DNA from: Aquabacter sp965279295
GTDB lineage: Bacteria > Pseudomonadota > Alphaproteobacteria > Rhizobiales > Xanthobacteraceae
Direction: 5' to 3' (one strand)
Assembly: GCA_965279295.1 (NCBI GenBank)
Contig: CBDIHQ010000018.1
Length of the DNA: 64,000 nt
This document shows, in pieces, positions 43,225-50,781 of this stretch; the stretch's first letter is position 1; each line of letters opens with the position of its first letter. The notes under the pieces are model-generated. The model saw only the letters and a program-made list of their open reading frames with translations, was not told the origin of the DNA and did no database searches. The translations under genes and the position numbers were made by a program.

Positions 43225-43827
43225 ATGACGTTGCGAACGATCGCGGCTGTCCTGCTTGGACTTCTTTTGGCGGGGTGTGTGACCTCGGTGCAGCAAGCGG
43301 CGCCCGAGGCCTCCCTCAAGCCTCGCGACAAGCAACTGCTTGCCAATGCGCCTTATCCCAAGGTGAAGCCGGACGGCATGTTTGCCCGGCACATCGTCGA
43401 ATACACCGGCAAGGAAAAGCCAGGCACCATCGTCGTCGATACCGACAAGAAGTTCCTGTACTTCGTGCAGGGCGACGGCAGCGCTATCCGCTACGGTGTG
43501 ACCGTGGGCGAAGAGAGCCTCGCGTTCCGTGGCGATGCCAAGGTCGGCCGCAAGGCTGAATGGCCGAGCTGGACCCCGACGGCGGAAATCCACCAGCGCA
43601 TCGCCGGCCTGCCCTCCTATGTCGGCCCCGGCCCGCATAATCCCATGGGTGCCCGAGCGCTGTATCTCTACCAGGGCCAGACCGACACCCTGTTCCGCAT
43701 CCACGGCACCAACCAGCCGGAACTGCTGGGGCAGGCTATCTCCTCCGGCTGCATCCGCATGCTGAACGAGGACGTGATCGACCTCTACAATCGCGTGCCG
43801 GTGGGCGCGTCGGTGGTCGTTCTCTAA
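43225..43827 (+). CDS. L,D-transpeptidase (YkuD family) lipoprotein
   Basis: A 200-residue cell-envelope enzyme that makes 3-3 cross-links in peptidoglycan or attaches proteins to it. A lipoprotein signal ends with LLAGC (Cys about 18). The YkuD domain (about 70-200) carries the catalytic HGTN...SSGCIRM motif, with the nucleophilic Cys near 178, and the preceding ARALYLYQGQTDTLFRIHG strand. It is single and terminated by a strong hairpin. Comparable proteins are numerous in Hyphomicrobiales, whose polar growth relies on 3-3 cross-links. Confidence 0.93.
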   Translation: MTLRTIAAVLLGLLLAGCVTSVQQAAPEASLKPRDKQLLANAPYPKVKPDGMFARHIVEYTGKEKPGTIVVDTDKKFLYFVQGDGSAIRYGVTVGEESLAFRGDAKVGRKAEWPSWTPTAEIHQRIAGLPSYVGPGPHNPMGARALYLYQGQTDTLFRIHGTNQPELLGQAISSGCIRMLNEDVIDLYNRVPVGASVVVL

Positions 43828-43850
43828 ACGCTGCGCCACCTTGGTGATCT

Positions 43851-43886
43851 GAAAATGCCCGGCTTCGTCCGGGCATTTTCTTTTTT
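43851..43886 (+). terminator. Intrinsic terminator of the L,D-transpeptidase gene
   Basis: 12-bp perfect stem GAAAATGCCCGG/CCGGGCATTTTC with loop CTTCGT, followed by six T, 23 bp after the stop codon. Confidence 0.92.
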
Positions 43887-43918
43887 CAGGCCTCGGGGGT
43901 CACAGATCTTGGGGCGTC

Positions 43919-45106
43919 TCAGGTTCTGGGCGCTGGGGCTACCGGCCTGGAACGCGGGAGGCTTGCGGGACGGCGCGGAGGCAGCGGCACGTCAGCGGCC
44001 TCATCCTCTTCCGGCTCGGCCTCGGCGCCCTTCGCGGTGGCTTGCCCGGCCTGTTCGCTCTGCGGGGCCGCAGCAACGACACTGCGGCCCGCCGGCTCGG
44101 TGCGGGCGACCTGCGGCGGGGTTGGCGTCTTGATCTTCCAGCGGCAGAGCCTGATGTCGAGGCGGCGCACCGCGAGGTCCACATGGATGTGGTCTTCGTG
44201 GAAACCATCGGAACCTGGACCCAGCACCGTGCTGAAACGCGCGCAGGCAGAGTCTTTCATGGCGTTCTGGAAGTCGATCGGCATGGTGCCGTTCTTGACC
44301 TCGATTACCCGCTTGTCGGCGAGCGTATAGCCGTAAGTGTCGAAAGCGTTCCCCATGCCGTGCTCGCTCATTCTCGCGCCCTTAACGCGGTTGCGCGGCC
44401 GGCAATCGTAGGAATCCGCCACCCTGACGGTCTCAACACGCGTGCCGAGCGCGGCGGCGGCGGGGCCGATATCCTCGCGTATCCAGGCGGCGATGGCGAC
44501 AGCGGCCTCGCATCGCAGCGTGGCGGCCGGACTGAGCGTCGCGAGATTTCCGTCCGCCAGCCGCACCGCGGTCAGCCGAACCGGCACCGGAAGCGAGCAG
44601 CCGGATGCCTGCGGTACAGGGGGAGCCCGCTCCGCGATGATCGTCTGCTGTTCAACCAGCCCGGCGCACAGGGCGGGCAATTGACCGGGCGCGAGGCCGG
44701 CTGCCTCCGCGCTCGCGGCGGCAGCATCGGGCGCCGGGGGCAAGGCGGCGCGCGCCGGTGAACCCTGACTGGGCATCGACTGACCGGGCGCGGGCTGACC
44801 GAGCGATACTTGCGCATTGCTGGGCAGATCCTCCTCGATCTCGTCATCCCCCAGATCCATCGGCCGAGGCTCGGGAAAGGGGACGTTCGCGATCGGAAGA
44901 CGGGCCTGGGTGCGGGGCGGGGACGACGCACCGGCGGAAGCGGCATTCGGGCGCGGGGTGGGTACCGGCTGCGCTGCGGCCATCTCGAAACCAAGGCTAA
45001 GCCCCGCGACCAAGGCAACGGCGGAAAGCCCCCCCCGCCGCGTGGCCGGGCCGATTGCCGCCACTGCGGACGACATATAGGGGGCGGGAAATCGACGTCG
45101 CATCAT
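43919..45106 (-). CDS. Extensin-like family protein (peptidase M15-like)
   Basis: A 395-residue exported protein. A long signal or anchor (about 25-45, ending MAAAQ) is followed by a Pro/Ala-rich linker to about 120. The extensin-like C-terminal domain (about 135-330) has a D-Ala-D-Ala-peptidase-like zinc site: SEHGMGNAFD and HEDHIHVD. It closes with a Pro/Ala/Arg-rich tail. Family members (e.g. ExtC-like proteins) are thought to act on the cell wall. Two adjacent ATGs at 45103-45106 are possible starts and the ribosome site is weak. Confidence 0.82.
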   Translation of the reverse strand: MMRRRFPAPYMSSAVAAIGPATRRGGLSAVALVAGLSLGFEMAAAQPVPTPRPNAASAGASSPPRTQARLPIANVPFPEPRPMDLGDDEIEEDLPSNAQVSLGQPAPGQSMPSQGSPARAALPPAPDAAAASAEAAGLAPGQLPALCAGLVEQQTIIAERAPPVPQASGCSLPVPVRLTAVRLADGNLATLSPAATLRCEAAVAIAAWIREDIGPAAAALGTRVETVRVADSYDCRPRNRVKGARMSEHGMGNAFDTYGYTLADKRVIEVKNGTMPIDFQNAMKDSACARFSTVLGPGSDGFHEDHIHVDLAVRRLDIRLCRWKIKTPTPPQVARTEPAGRSVVAAAPQSEQAGQATAKGAEAEPEEDEAADVPLPPRRPASLPRSRPVAPAPRT

Positions 45107-45320
45107 GGTGATCTTAGAAGCAGGATCGACGCGAGGGAAGCGTGCACTCGCACCCAGCGAATCCACAGCCGCTTCAAGCCCTTGAAGGGAGAGGCGATTT
45201 TTACCTCACCTTCGGCTTTACCAGCATCGCTTGCGCCTTCGATGTTGAAGAAGCCATCCACTCGTGATTGATGCACGGGACCGGCGGCATCCTGCGGCCG
45301 GTGTCTCGGATTGGGTTTCC

Positions 45321-46034
45321 ATGCGCGGCCTCAAGGCGCTGCTGTTCGACAAGGACGGCACGTTCGTCCACTTCGACCGCACCTGGGGCCCCTCCGCAGG
45401 TTTCGTTCTGCGCACGCTGGCGCAAGGCGATGCCGCCGCGCTGAAGCGCCTGGAGGACGTGAGCGAATATCTGCCCGAAGAGGAACGCTTCCTGCCCTCC
45501 TCCCCGCTCGTCGCCGGTTCCTCCGCCCATTACGGCCCGCTCTGGGCGCAGACGCTGGGCCGGCCCGCCGATGCGGAGTTCCTTGGCCTGATCGACCGGC
45601 TGTTCCGCGAAGCGGGCATGCGGCACCTCACGCCCATCGGCCAGCCGGCGCAGGTGCTGGCCCGGCTGCATGAGGCCGGCCTGCGCCTCGCGGTCGTCAC
45701 CAATGATGCGGAGGCCAATGCCCGGCAGCAGGCCGACGCCCTCGGCCTCACGCCCTATCTCGATGCGGTGCACGGCTATGACTCGGGATACGGCTCGAAG
45801 CCGGGTCCCGGCATGATCAGCGCCGTGGCGGCGCGCTTCTCCCTACCGCCGGCGACCATGGCGGTGGTCGGCGACAGCGCGCACGACCTTGCGGCCGCAC
45901 ATAGCGCCGGGGCAAAATTCATTCTGGTGCGCACTGGCCCTGCGCCGGTTGAACATCTCTATTATGAGGCGGATCTGGTGGTGGATTCCATCGACGATTT
46001 GCCCGCGCGCCTTCTGGAGACGGCAGCATGCTGA
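45321..46034 (+). CDS. HAD-family hydrolase (Gph-like phosphatase)
   Basis: A 237-residue haloacid-dehalogenase phosphatase. Motif I is LLFDKDGTFVHFD, with Asp nucleophile at about 10. Motif II is VVTND near 133, motif III the Lys in YGSKPGPGM near 175, and motif IV GDSAHDLAAA near 193. The helical cap at about 15-100 gives substrate choice, which cannot be read; phosphoglycolate or other sugar phosphates are likely candidates. ATG 45321 was chosen for the ribosome site GGATTGGG. It overlaps the next gene by seven bases. Confidence 0.85.
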   Translation: MRGLKALLFDKDGTFVHFDRTWGPSAGFVLRTLAQGDAAALKRLEDVSEYLPEEERFLPSSPLVAGSSAHYGPLWAQTLGRPADAEFLGLIDRLFREAGMRHLTPIGQPAQVLARLHEAGLRLAVVTNDAEANARQQADALGLTPYLDAVHGYDSGYGSKPGPGMISAVAARFSLPPATMAVVGDSAHDLAAAHSAGAKFILVRTGPAPVEHLYYEADLVVDSIDDLPARLLETAAC

Positions 46035-46813
46035 TCAAGCGCAGCCTGTATGTGGAGGAGCGGTCTTCCGCGCTCGCGACATGGAGCCTGCGGCTGGCGC
46101 TGTTCTCCATTCCGGTCATCGCGCTGGCGGCCGCCCTTTATCGCGCCGACCTCCTGGCGTTTGAGCCGGCGGTTGCGACATTGGCGGTGGGGCTCGGCAT
46201 GGCGCTTGTTGCGGGGCTCATCGCTATCGCCGCCTGCATCAGCATCTGGGAGAGCGGCTGGCGCGGGCTCGGCAAGGCCATTGGGGCGCTATTCATTACG
46301 CTGGGACTGTTGACCGGGCCGGCGGCAGTGCTGGCGCGTGGCCTCATGCTTCCCCCGCTCACCGACCTGTCCACCGACGTCGTCGATCCCCCGCGCTACC
46401 GCGCCATGGGCTTCGCCCGGCCAAGCGCGGCCAACCCGGTGACCTACCCTGGAGATACCGCCAGCGCGCTTCAGCGCATGGCCTATCCCGGCATCAAGCC
46501 GGTGGATCTCGACGCGACGCCCGAAGAAGCTTTCAATGCGGTGCTTAATTTGGTCAAAGCGCGGCGCTGGCACATCCTGGATGCGGTGCCACCGCGCGGC
46601 GGGGTCCGTGATGGCCAGATCGAGGCCGTTGCGCAGACGCCGATCATCGGCTTTCGCAACGACATCGTCATCCGCGTCCGCCCGACCCAACGCGGGGCGC
46701 GCGTAGATGTGCGCTCCGCGTCACGCTACGGCGTTCATGATCTGGGCGAAAACGCCTGGCGTATATCGAGGTTGATGGCGGACTTGTCGGCAGAGCGCAG
46801 AAAGCGTCCCTGA
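46028..46813 (+). CDS. DUF1499 domain membrane protein
   Basis: A 261-residue protein. The N-terminal part holds three predicted helices (about 20-42, 50-75, 85-105). The DUF1499 domain (about 125-255) has YPG, FNAVLNLVKARRWHI, IEAVAQTPIIGFRNDIVIR and DVRSASRYGVHDLGENAWRI. DUF1499 is of unknown function. It overlaps the HAD gene by seven bases, so translational coupling is likely. Its 3' end overlaps the convergent hypothetical gene by 79 bp. Confidence 0.88.
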   Translation: MLIKRSLYVEERSSALATWSLRLALFSIPVIALAAALYRADLLAFEPAVATLAVGLGMALVAGLIAIAACISIWESGWRGLGKAIGALFITLGLLTGPAAVLARGLMLPPLTDLSTDVVDPPRYRAMGFARPSAANPVTYPGDTASALQRMAYPGIKPVDLDATPEEAFNAVLNLVKARRWHILDAVPPRGGVRDGQIEAVAQTPIIGFRNDIVIRVRPTQRGARVDVRSASRYGVHDLGENAWRISRLMADLSAERRKRP

Positions 46814-47217
46814 GCCTCCCCCTGGTAGGAATCGAACCGCGCCTGCCGCAGGCTTGCCGCCGGCGTCGGCGCACGTCGGGGATGCGGATTTAGCCAGACC
46901 ACGCGCAATCCGGGAACCACCGTTGTGGGCATTGCGCTCTCATCCAATGCCACCGACGGCGAAATCGGCAAAGCTGCGGGCAATTCGACTGACGTTGTGA
47001 CGCCTAATTCGGGTGCGCTTTCCGAATTGAAAGCGGCTGCGACCTTCCAATGACCGGGATTATTGTCCCAAGGCTCGTAATGATCCGCCAGTGTCGGTGC
47101 CAGGAATCGCTCGTCTTTAACAGGCGACCTTCCCCAAAGTGCCGCGCAGCAGGCCAATGAAACCATCAGCCAGCAAACTCCAAAACTCAGCGGCAGGACG
47201 GAAGGGATGGACGACAT
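46735..47217 (-). CDS. Hypothetical membrane-anchored or exported protein
   Basis: A 160-residue protein with an N-terminal hydrophobic segment (about 5-28, LSFGVCWLMVSLACCAAL). It could be a signal anchor or, given the LACC context, a lipoprotein signal. GGGGAG lies seven bases before the ATG. No domain is recognised. The last 79 bp overlap the DUF1499 gene on the other strand, so one of the two ends could be misread. The AT-rich region upstream (47218-47459) is a likely promoter. Confidence 0.5.
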   Translation of the reverse strand: MSSIPSVLPLSFGVCWLMVSLACCAALWGRSPVKDERFLAPTLADHYEPWDNNPGHWKVAAAFNSESAPELGVTTSVELPAALPISPSVALDESAMPTTVVPGLRVVWLNPHPRRAPTPAASLRQARFDSYQGEAQGRFLRSADKSAINLDIRQAFSPRS

Positions 47218-47459
47218 TTTTCACTCCCCATAGGCAGGCCTGTGAGAAGTTGAACGCCTATTCCTACAATAAAGTTTCACGCTCACTATTTACGCAGAGA
47301 TACCAATTTATAATACGTAGACAAATAAATATTCGCCCTTCTTTAACTTAAGATTCGCAAAGCGTTCCTGCCAATCACCCACAACCCTGGAGGGCTAAAT
47401 CAGCTAATACTCTATCCTGAGGCTCGAAGGTTATGCGCGCTGGGCCAATTGGCTGGTCC

Positions 47460-48371
47460 TCACTGCGCTCGCGTGAAAATTGCATCGATAGCAAATTCGC
47501 CTTCGGTCGAGACGAGCCCCCGGCCCACAAGATCCTCAAGATGCGCCAGCACTGTCAGGGACGCTGCGCCCACGAGGCGCGGGTCGAGGCCGATATAGAT
47601 TCCGCGAACCAGATCCGGGATGGTGGAGGCACGATCGAGACCCCGCAGGATCGCGGTCTCCCGGCTGCGGCGGTGCTTGAGATAGTCACGCACAAACGCC
47701 GGTGCATCGGTGATCGCAGGGCCGTGGCCGGGCAGATAGAGTTGCTCGGAGCGCAGGGCGAGCTTTTCGAGGGAGGCAACGTAATCCCCCATCGAACCAT
47801 CAGGCGGCGCGACGATGGAGGTGGCCCAGCCCATCACATGGTCGCCCGAGAACAGAAGATTCTCCTGTTCGTGCGCGAACGCCAGATGGTTGGCGGTGTG
47901 ACCCGGAGTCGCCACGGCGCGCAGCGACCAGCCGTCGCCCTCAATAGCGTCGCCGTCCTTCAGCACGATATCAGGGATAAAATCGACGTCCGCGCTCACG
48001 TCCAGCGGGTTCACTTCACCAACGCGCAGCGGGCGGGCGGGGCGATGAGGCCCCTCGCCCACCGTGGTCGCGCCGGTCGCGGCCACCACGGCGGCGCTGG
48101 CTGGAGAATGGTCGCGATGAGTGTGCGTGATGACCACATGGGTCACGGTTTCCCCACGCACCGCGTCCAGCAAGGCGGCGACGTGAACCGGATCATCCGG
48201 GCCCGGATCAATGATGGCGACGCGCCCGCGACCCACGATATAGGTGCACGTACCCGTGAATGTGAACGGCGAGGGATTGGGTGCAAGAATACGCCTTACG
48301 TTCGGCGTCACTTGGTCCACCTGCCCTGCGGCAACGTCGAACTTACGATTGAAGGGAATATCGTCGCTCAT
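47460..48371 (-). CDS. MBL-fold metallo-hydrolase
   Basis: A 303-residue metallo-beta-lactamase-fold hydrolase of the LACTB2-like group. The metal ligands are in THTHRDHSP (HxHxDH, about 83-88), TPGHTANH (about 160), SGDHVMG (Asp about 178) and the late GHGP (about 218). The C-terminal winged-helix-like part (about 250-303, LEDLVGRGLVSTEG) is typical of the subgroup, whose human member is a nuclease. The bacterial substrate is unknown. It is divergent from the Cys-containing exported gene by 67 bp. Confidence 0.9.
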   Translation of the reverse strand: MSDDIPFNRKFDVAAGQVDQVTPNVRRILAPNPSPFTFTGTCTYIVGRGRVAIIDPGPDDPVHVAALLDAVRGETVTHVVITHTHRDHSPASAAVVAATGATTVGEGPHRPARPLRVGEVNPLDVSADVDFIPDIVLKDGDAIEGDGWSLRAVATPGHTANHLAFAHEQENLLFSGDHVMGWATSIVAPPDGSMGDYVASLEKLALRSEQLYLPGHGPAITDAPAFVRDYLKHRRSRETAILRGLDRASTIPDLVRGIYIGLDPRLVGAASLTVLAHLEDLVGRGLVSTEGEFAIDAIFTRAQ

Positions 48372-48438
48372 ACGCGATCCTTATCAGGACGCAGATGGTA
48401 TCGAAAGCCAGCGAAACGCACCGACTCGGAGGACAATC

Positions 48439-48747
48439 ATGCGCCAATCAAGCCGCCTCTCCCTGATTCTGCTTGCCTTCAGTGTGACGGCGCCGGTCGC
48501 CGCCAGCGCGCAGGACTTTCCCAACACCCTCAACATGACATGTGCGCAAGCCACCGCCATGGTGAACAGCCAGGGTGCCGTGACGCTCAGCACCGGACCG
48601 AACATTTTCAATCGCTACGTCAAGGACGCCGCCTCCTGCACCGCGGACCAGGTGACCAAGGAACAATGGGTCCAGACCAGCGATCAGCAGCAGTGCGCCA
48701 TCGGCTCCACCTGCGTCGACCCCAGCAACCTGGGCGGCGGGCGCTGA
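48439..48747 (+). CDS. Small exported protein with four Cys, paralogue 1
   Basis: A 102-residue secreted or periplasmic protein. The signal peptide ends near AASAQ, and a 77-residue mature part carries four Cys (LNMTCAQA, AASCTADQVT, QQCAIGSTC). It shares with the next gene the framework MxCxQ...GA...L(S/A)TG...RYV.D...C....VTK.QWV.T...QC..G..C.DPS. GGAGG precedes the ATG. The pair and the third Cys-rich gene form one cluster. I do not recognise the family. Confidence 0.78.
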   Translation: MRQSSRLSLILLAFSVTAPVAASAQDFPNTLNMTCAQATAMVNSQGAVTLSTGPNIFNRYVKDAASCTADQVTKEQWVQTSDQQQCAIGSTCVDPSNLGGGR

Positions 48748-48776
48748 GCGGGGCGAACGCTCCCAAGGAGAACACA

Positions 48777-49088
48777 ATGTCCAGAATCATTCATTGGGTT
48801 TCGGGGTGCGCGGCAACGGCCGCGTGCCTGATGCCGCTAGCGGCGCTTGCGCAGGCGGGCATGCCCGACAGCCGCAAGATGAGCTGCGAGCAGGTCCAGA
48901 GCCTGATGGCCCGCTCGGGGGCGGCGCTGCTCGCGACCGGCTCGACCACCTATGACCGCTATGTCAGGGACGTCGGCTATTGCCCGGCCGGTGACGTCAC
49001 CAAGCCCCAGTGGGTGCCCACGCTAAACGGCCAGTGCTTCGTCGGCGCCATCTGCTGGGATCCCAGTACCGACGCCGGACGGAACTGA
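48777..49088 (+). CDS. Small exported protein with four Cys, paralogue 2
   Basis: A 103-residue paralogue of the preceding protein. The signal peptide ends near ALAQA, and the mature part has Cys in KMSCEQ, GYCPAG, GQCFVG and GAICWDPS at matching spacing, plus the VTKPQWVPT block. AAGGAG is six bases before the ATG, 29 bp after the previous stop, so the two are one transcript and arose by tandem duplication. A terminator follows. Function is unknown; conserved cysteine pairs suggest disulfides in the periplasm or outside. Confidence 0.78.
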   Translation: MSRIIHWVSGCAATAACLMPLAALAQAGMPDSRKMSCEQVQSLMARSGAALLATGSTTYDRYVRDVGYCPAGDVTKPQWVPTLNGQCFVGAICWDPSTDAGRN

Positions 49089-49096
49089 TCCAACCT

Positions 49097-49135
49097 CGCC
49101 CGCCTGACGCCAAACGGCGTTGCGCGGGCGTGTTT
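49097..49135 (+). terminator. Intrinsic terminator after the paralogous pair
   Basis: Two-part stem: CGCCCGC/GCGGGCG outside and ACGCC/GGCGT inside around a short loop, followed by TGTTT, eight bases after the stop at 49088. Confidence 0.6.
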
Positions 49136-49176
49136 GATCTGCGCAATTTGCTCCGGTCATCGGTTTGGAGGCAGCA

Positions 49177-49737
49177 ATGCGCAGCATCTATGCGGTCGGC
49201 TTTTCGCTCGCCTTCGCCCTGCTGATCCTCCTCGCGCCGCCGGCCTGGGCGCAGGGCAGCACCGCCGGATTCAAGGCGTGCACGAGCACATTCGCCCTAT
49301 GCACGGTCGCACCCTGCCTGCCGATTCCCGGCAACGACAAGCAGGTCTCCTGCTCCTGCACGGTGAACAAAGGCTATTCGGCGAGCCAGGCGGACTGCCA
49401 GGGCGTCAAGGATACCGCGCAGGGACAGCAGATCTTCTCGCGCTATTCCCCGGTGAAAAGCTACGCGGTGTGCAGCAAGGACCAGCCGTGGGCTTGGTGC
49501 CTCGACAAGCCCTGCATCATCGACAAGAACAACCCGAACGCCGCCGCCTGCACCTGCGATCTCGTGAAGAACCTCGGCGACTATGTGATCGTCACCGCAT
49601 CCGCCACGCAGGCCACCTGCACCACTGGCGTGATCTCCTCGGCGACCGTGCAGGGCATCACCGAGATCACCGACTTCCTGAAGACCACCAAGACCCTCAA
49701 GCCCTACCCGATTCAGGTCGTCACGCCCGCCAAATGA
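49177..49737 (+). CDS. Cys-rich exported protein of unknown function
   Basis: A 186-residue secreted protein. The signal peptide ends near AWAQ, and about a dozen Cys lie in two similar halves (TFALCTVAPCLP...CSCTV and WAWCLDKPCIID...CTCDL), suggesting an internal duplication of a xxWCxxxPCxxx...CxC unit. GGAG precedes the ATG at 49177. It has its own start region after the terminator of the paralogous pair. The IS481 element lies eight bases after its stop. Not recognised; could bind metal or be disulfide-rich. Confidence 0.72.
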   Translation: MRSIYAVGFSLAFALLILLAPPAWAQGSTAGFKACTSTFALCTVAPCLPIPGNDKQVSCSCTVNKGYSASQADCQGVKDTAQGQQIFSRYSPVKSYAVCSKDQPWAWCLDKPCIIDKNNPNAAACTCDLVKNLGDYVIVTASATQATCTTGVISSATVQGITEITDFLKTTKTLKPYPIQVVTPAK

Positions 49738-49745
49738 AGGCTAGT

Positions 49746-50762
49746 TGTTTGATCCCGGGCTTTGATGGTGCAGTCTTTTCGCGGGAGTGGAGGGAGGCAC
49801 TATGGGCCAGTTTCTACACGGGAGCGCCACGACGACTGAGGCAGTCCGTCGAGCGATACAGCATAGTCAAGAGAGCCTGAGGGCTCTGGCGAAGCGCTAT
49901 GGGATCAACCAGAAGACCGTCGCCAAGTGGAAGAAGCGGACCTCGGTCGCCGATCTGCCGACTGGTCCGAGAGAGCCGACATCGACGGTTCTGTCGATTG
50001 AAGAAGAGGCCATCATCATCGCTTTCCGCCGGCATACGCTGCTGCCGCTCGACGACTGCCTCTATGCCTTGCAGGCGACGATCCCGCATCTGACGCGCTC
50101 ATCCCTGCATCGCTGCCTGCAGCGCCACGGCATCAGCCGGCTGCCGGAGGTGGAGGGCGACAAGAAGCCGAAGAGGCGGTTCAAGTCCTATCCGATCGGC
50201 TTTTTCCATATCGATATCGCCGAGGTGCAGACCGCCGAGGGCAAGCTGTACCTTTACGTAGCCATTGACCGCACGAGCAAGTTCGCCTTCGTGCAGGTCG
50301 TCAGGAAGACAGGCCGGAGCTCAGCCTCGGCCTTTCTCATGGCCTTGATCAACGCGGTGCCCTACCGGATCCATACCGTTCTTACCGACAACGGCATCCA
50401 GTTCACCTTTCCGCCTCGCTACGCCGATGGGCCGACAGCTCGCTACATCACCCATATGTTCGACATGCGCTGCCGAGAGAACGGCATCGAGCACCGCCTG
50501 ACTAAAGTGAAGCACCCCTGGACCAATGGCCAGGTCGAGCGGATGAACCGGACCATCAAGGAAGCGACCGTCAAGCGCTTCCACTACGACGACCATCATC
50601 AGTTCGAAACGCATCTCACCGACTTCGTCGCCGCATACAATTTCGGCCGGCGCCTGAAGACCCTCAGGGGGCTCACGCCCTACGAGTTCATCTGCAAATG
50701 CTGGACTTCAGAGCCAGAGAGATTCATCCTCGACCCCATCCATCAAATGCCGGGACTAAACA
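49746..50762 (+). mobile_element. IS481-family insertion sequence, apparently intact
   Basis: A 1017-bp element with 23-bp imperfect terminal inverted repeats starting TGTTT (19 of 23 match; 49746-49768 and 50740-50762) and one full transposase gene. It is flanked on each side by CTAG: GCTAGT at 49740-49745 and CCTAGT at 50763-50768, fitting the NCTAGN target known for IS481. The flanks differ at the first base. It sits in the gap between the Cys-rich gene and prpE, so it breaks no gene. No second copy is visible in this window. Confidence 0.85.
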
Positions 50763-50767
50763 CCTAG
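49802..50767 (+). CDS. IS481-family transposase
   Basis: A 321-residue DDE transposase. The N-terminal helix-turn-helix (about 15-55, LRALAKRYGINQKTVAKWKKR) is followed by an rve-type integrase core. The three acidic residues are Asp in FHIDIAE (about 138), Asp in VLTDNGIQF (about 195) and Glu in NGQVERMNRTIK (about 245). GGAGG precedes ATG 49802. The TAG stop (50765-50767) lies outside the element, in the flanking CTAG target. Intact and probably active. Confidence 0.93.
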   Translation: MGQFLHGSATTTEAVRRAIQHSQESLRALAKRYGINQKTVAKWKKRTSVADLPTGPREPTSTVLSIEEEAIIIAFRRHTLLPLDDCLYALQATIPHLTRSSLHRCLQRHGISRLPEVEGDKKPKRRFKSYPIGFFHIDIAEVQTAEGKLYLYVAIDRTSKFAFVQVVRKTGRSSASAFLMALINAVPYRIHTVLTDNGIQFTFPPRYADGPTARYITHMFDMRCRENGIEHRLTKVKHPWTNGQVERMNRTIKEATVKRFHYDDHHQFETHLTDFVAAYNFGRRLKTLRGLTPYEFICKCWTSEPERFILDPIHQMPGLNT

Positions 50768-50781
50768 TCAGCAACTGAACG

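Noticed and set aside
46826..46850. tRNA-like 3' end (GGTTCGATTCC-type T-loop) on the minus strand
   Set aside because: Only the T-loop resembles a tRNA; the T stem does not pair beyond two bases, there is no acceptor stem, D arm or anticodon arm, and the segment lies in a reading frame.
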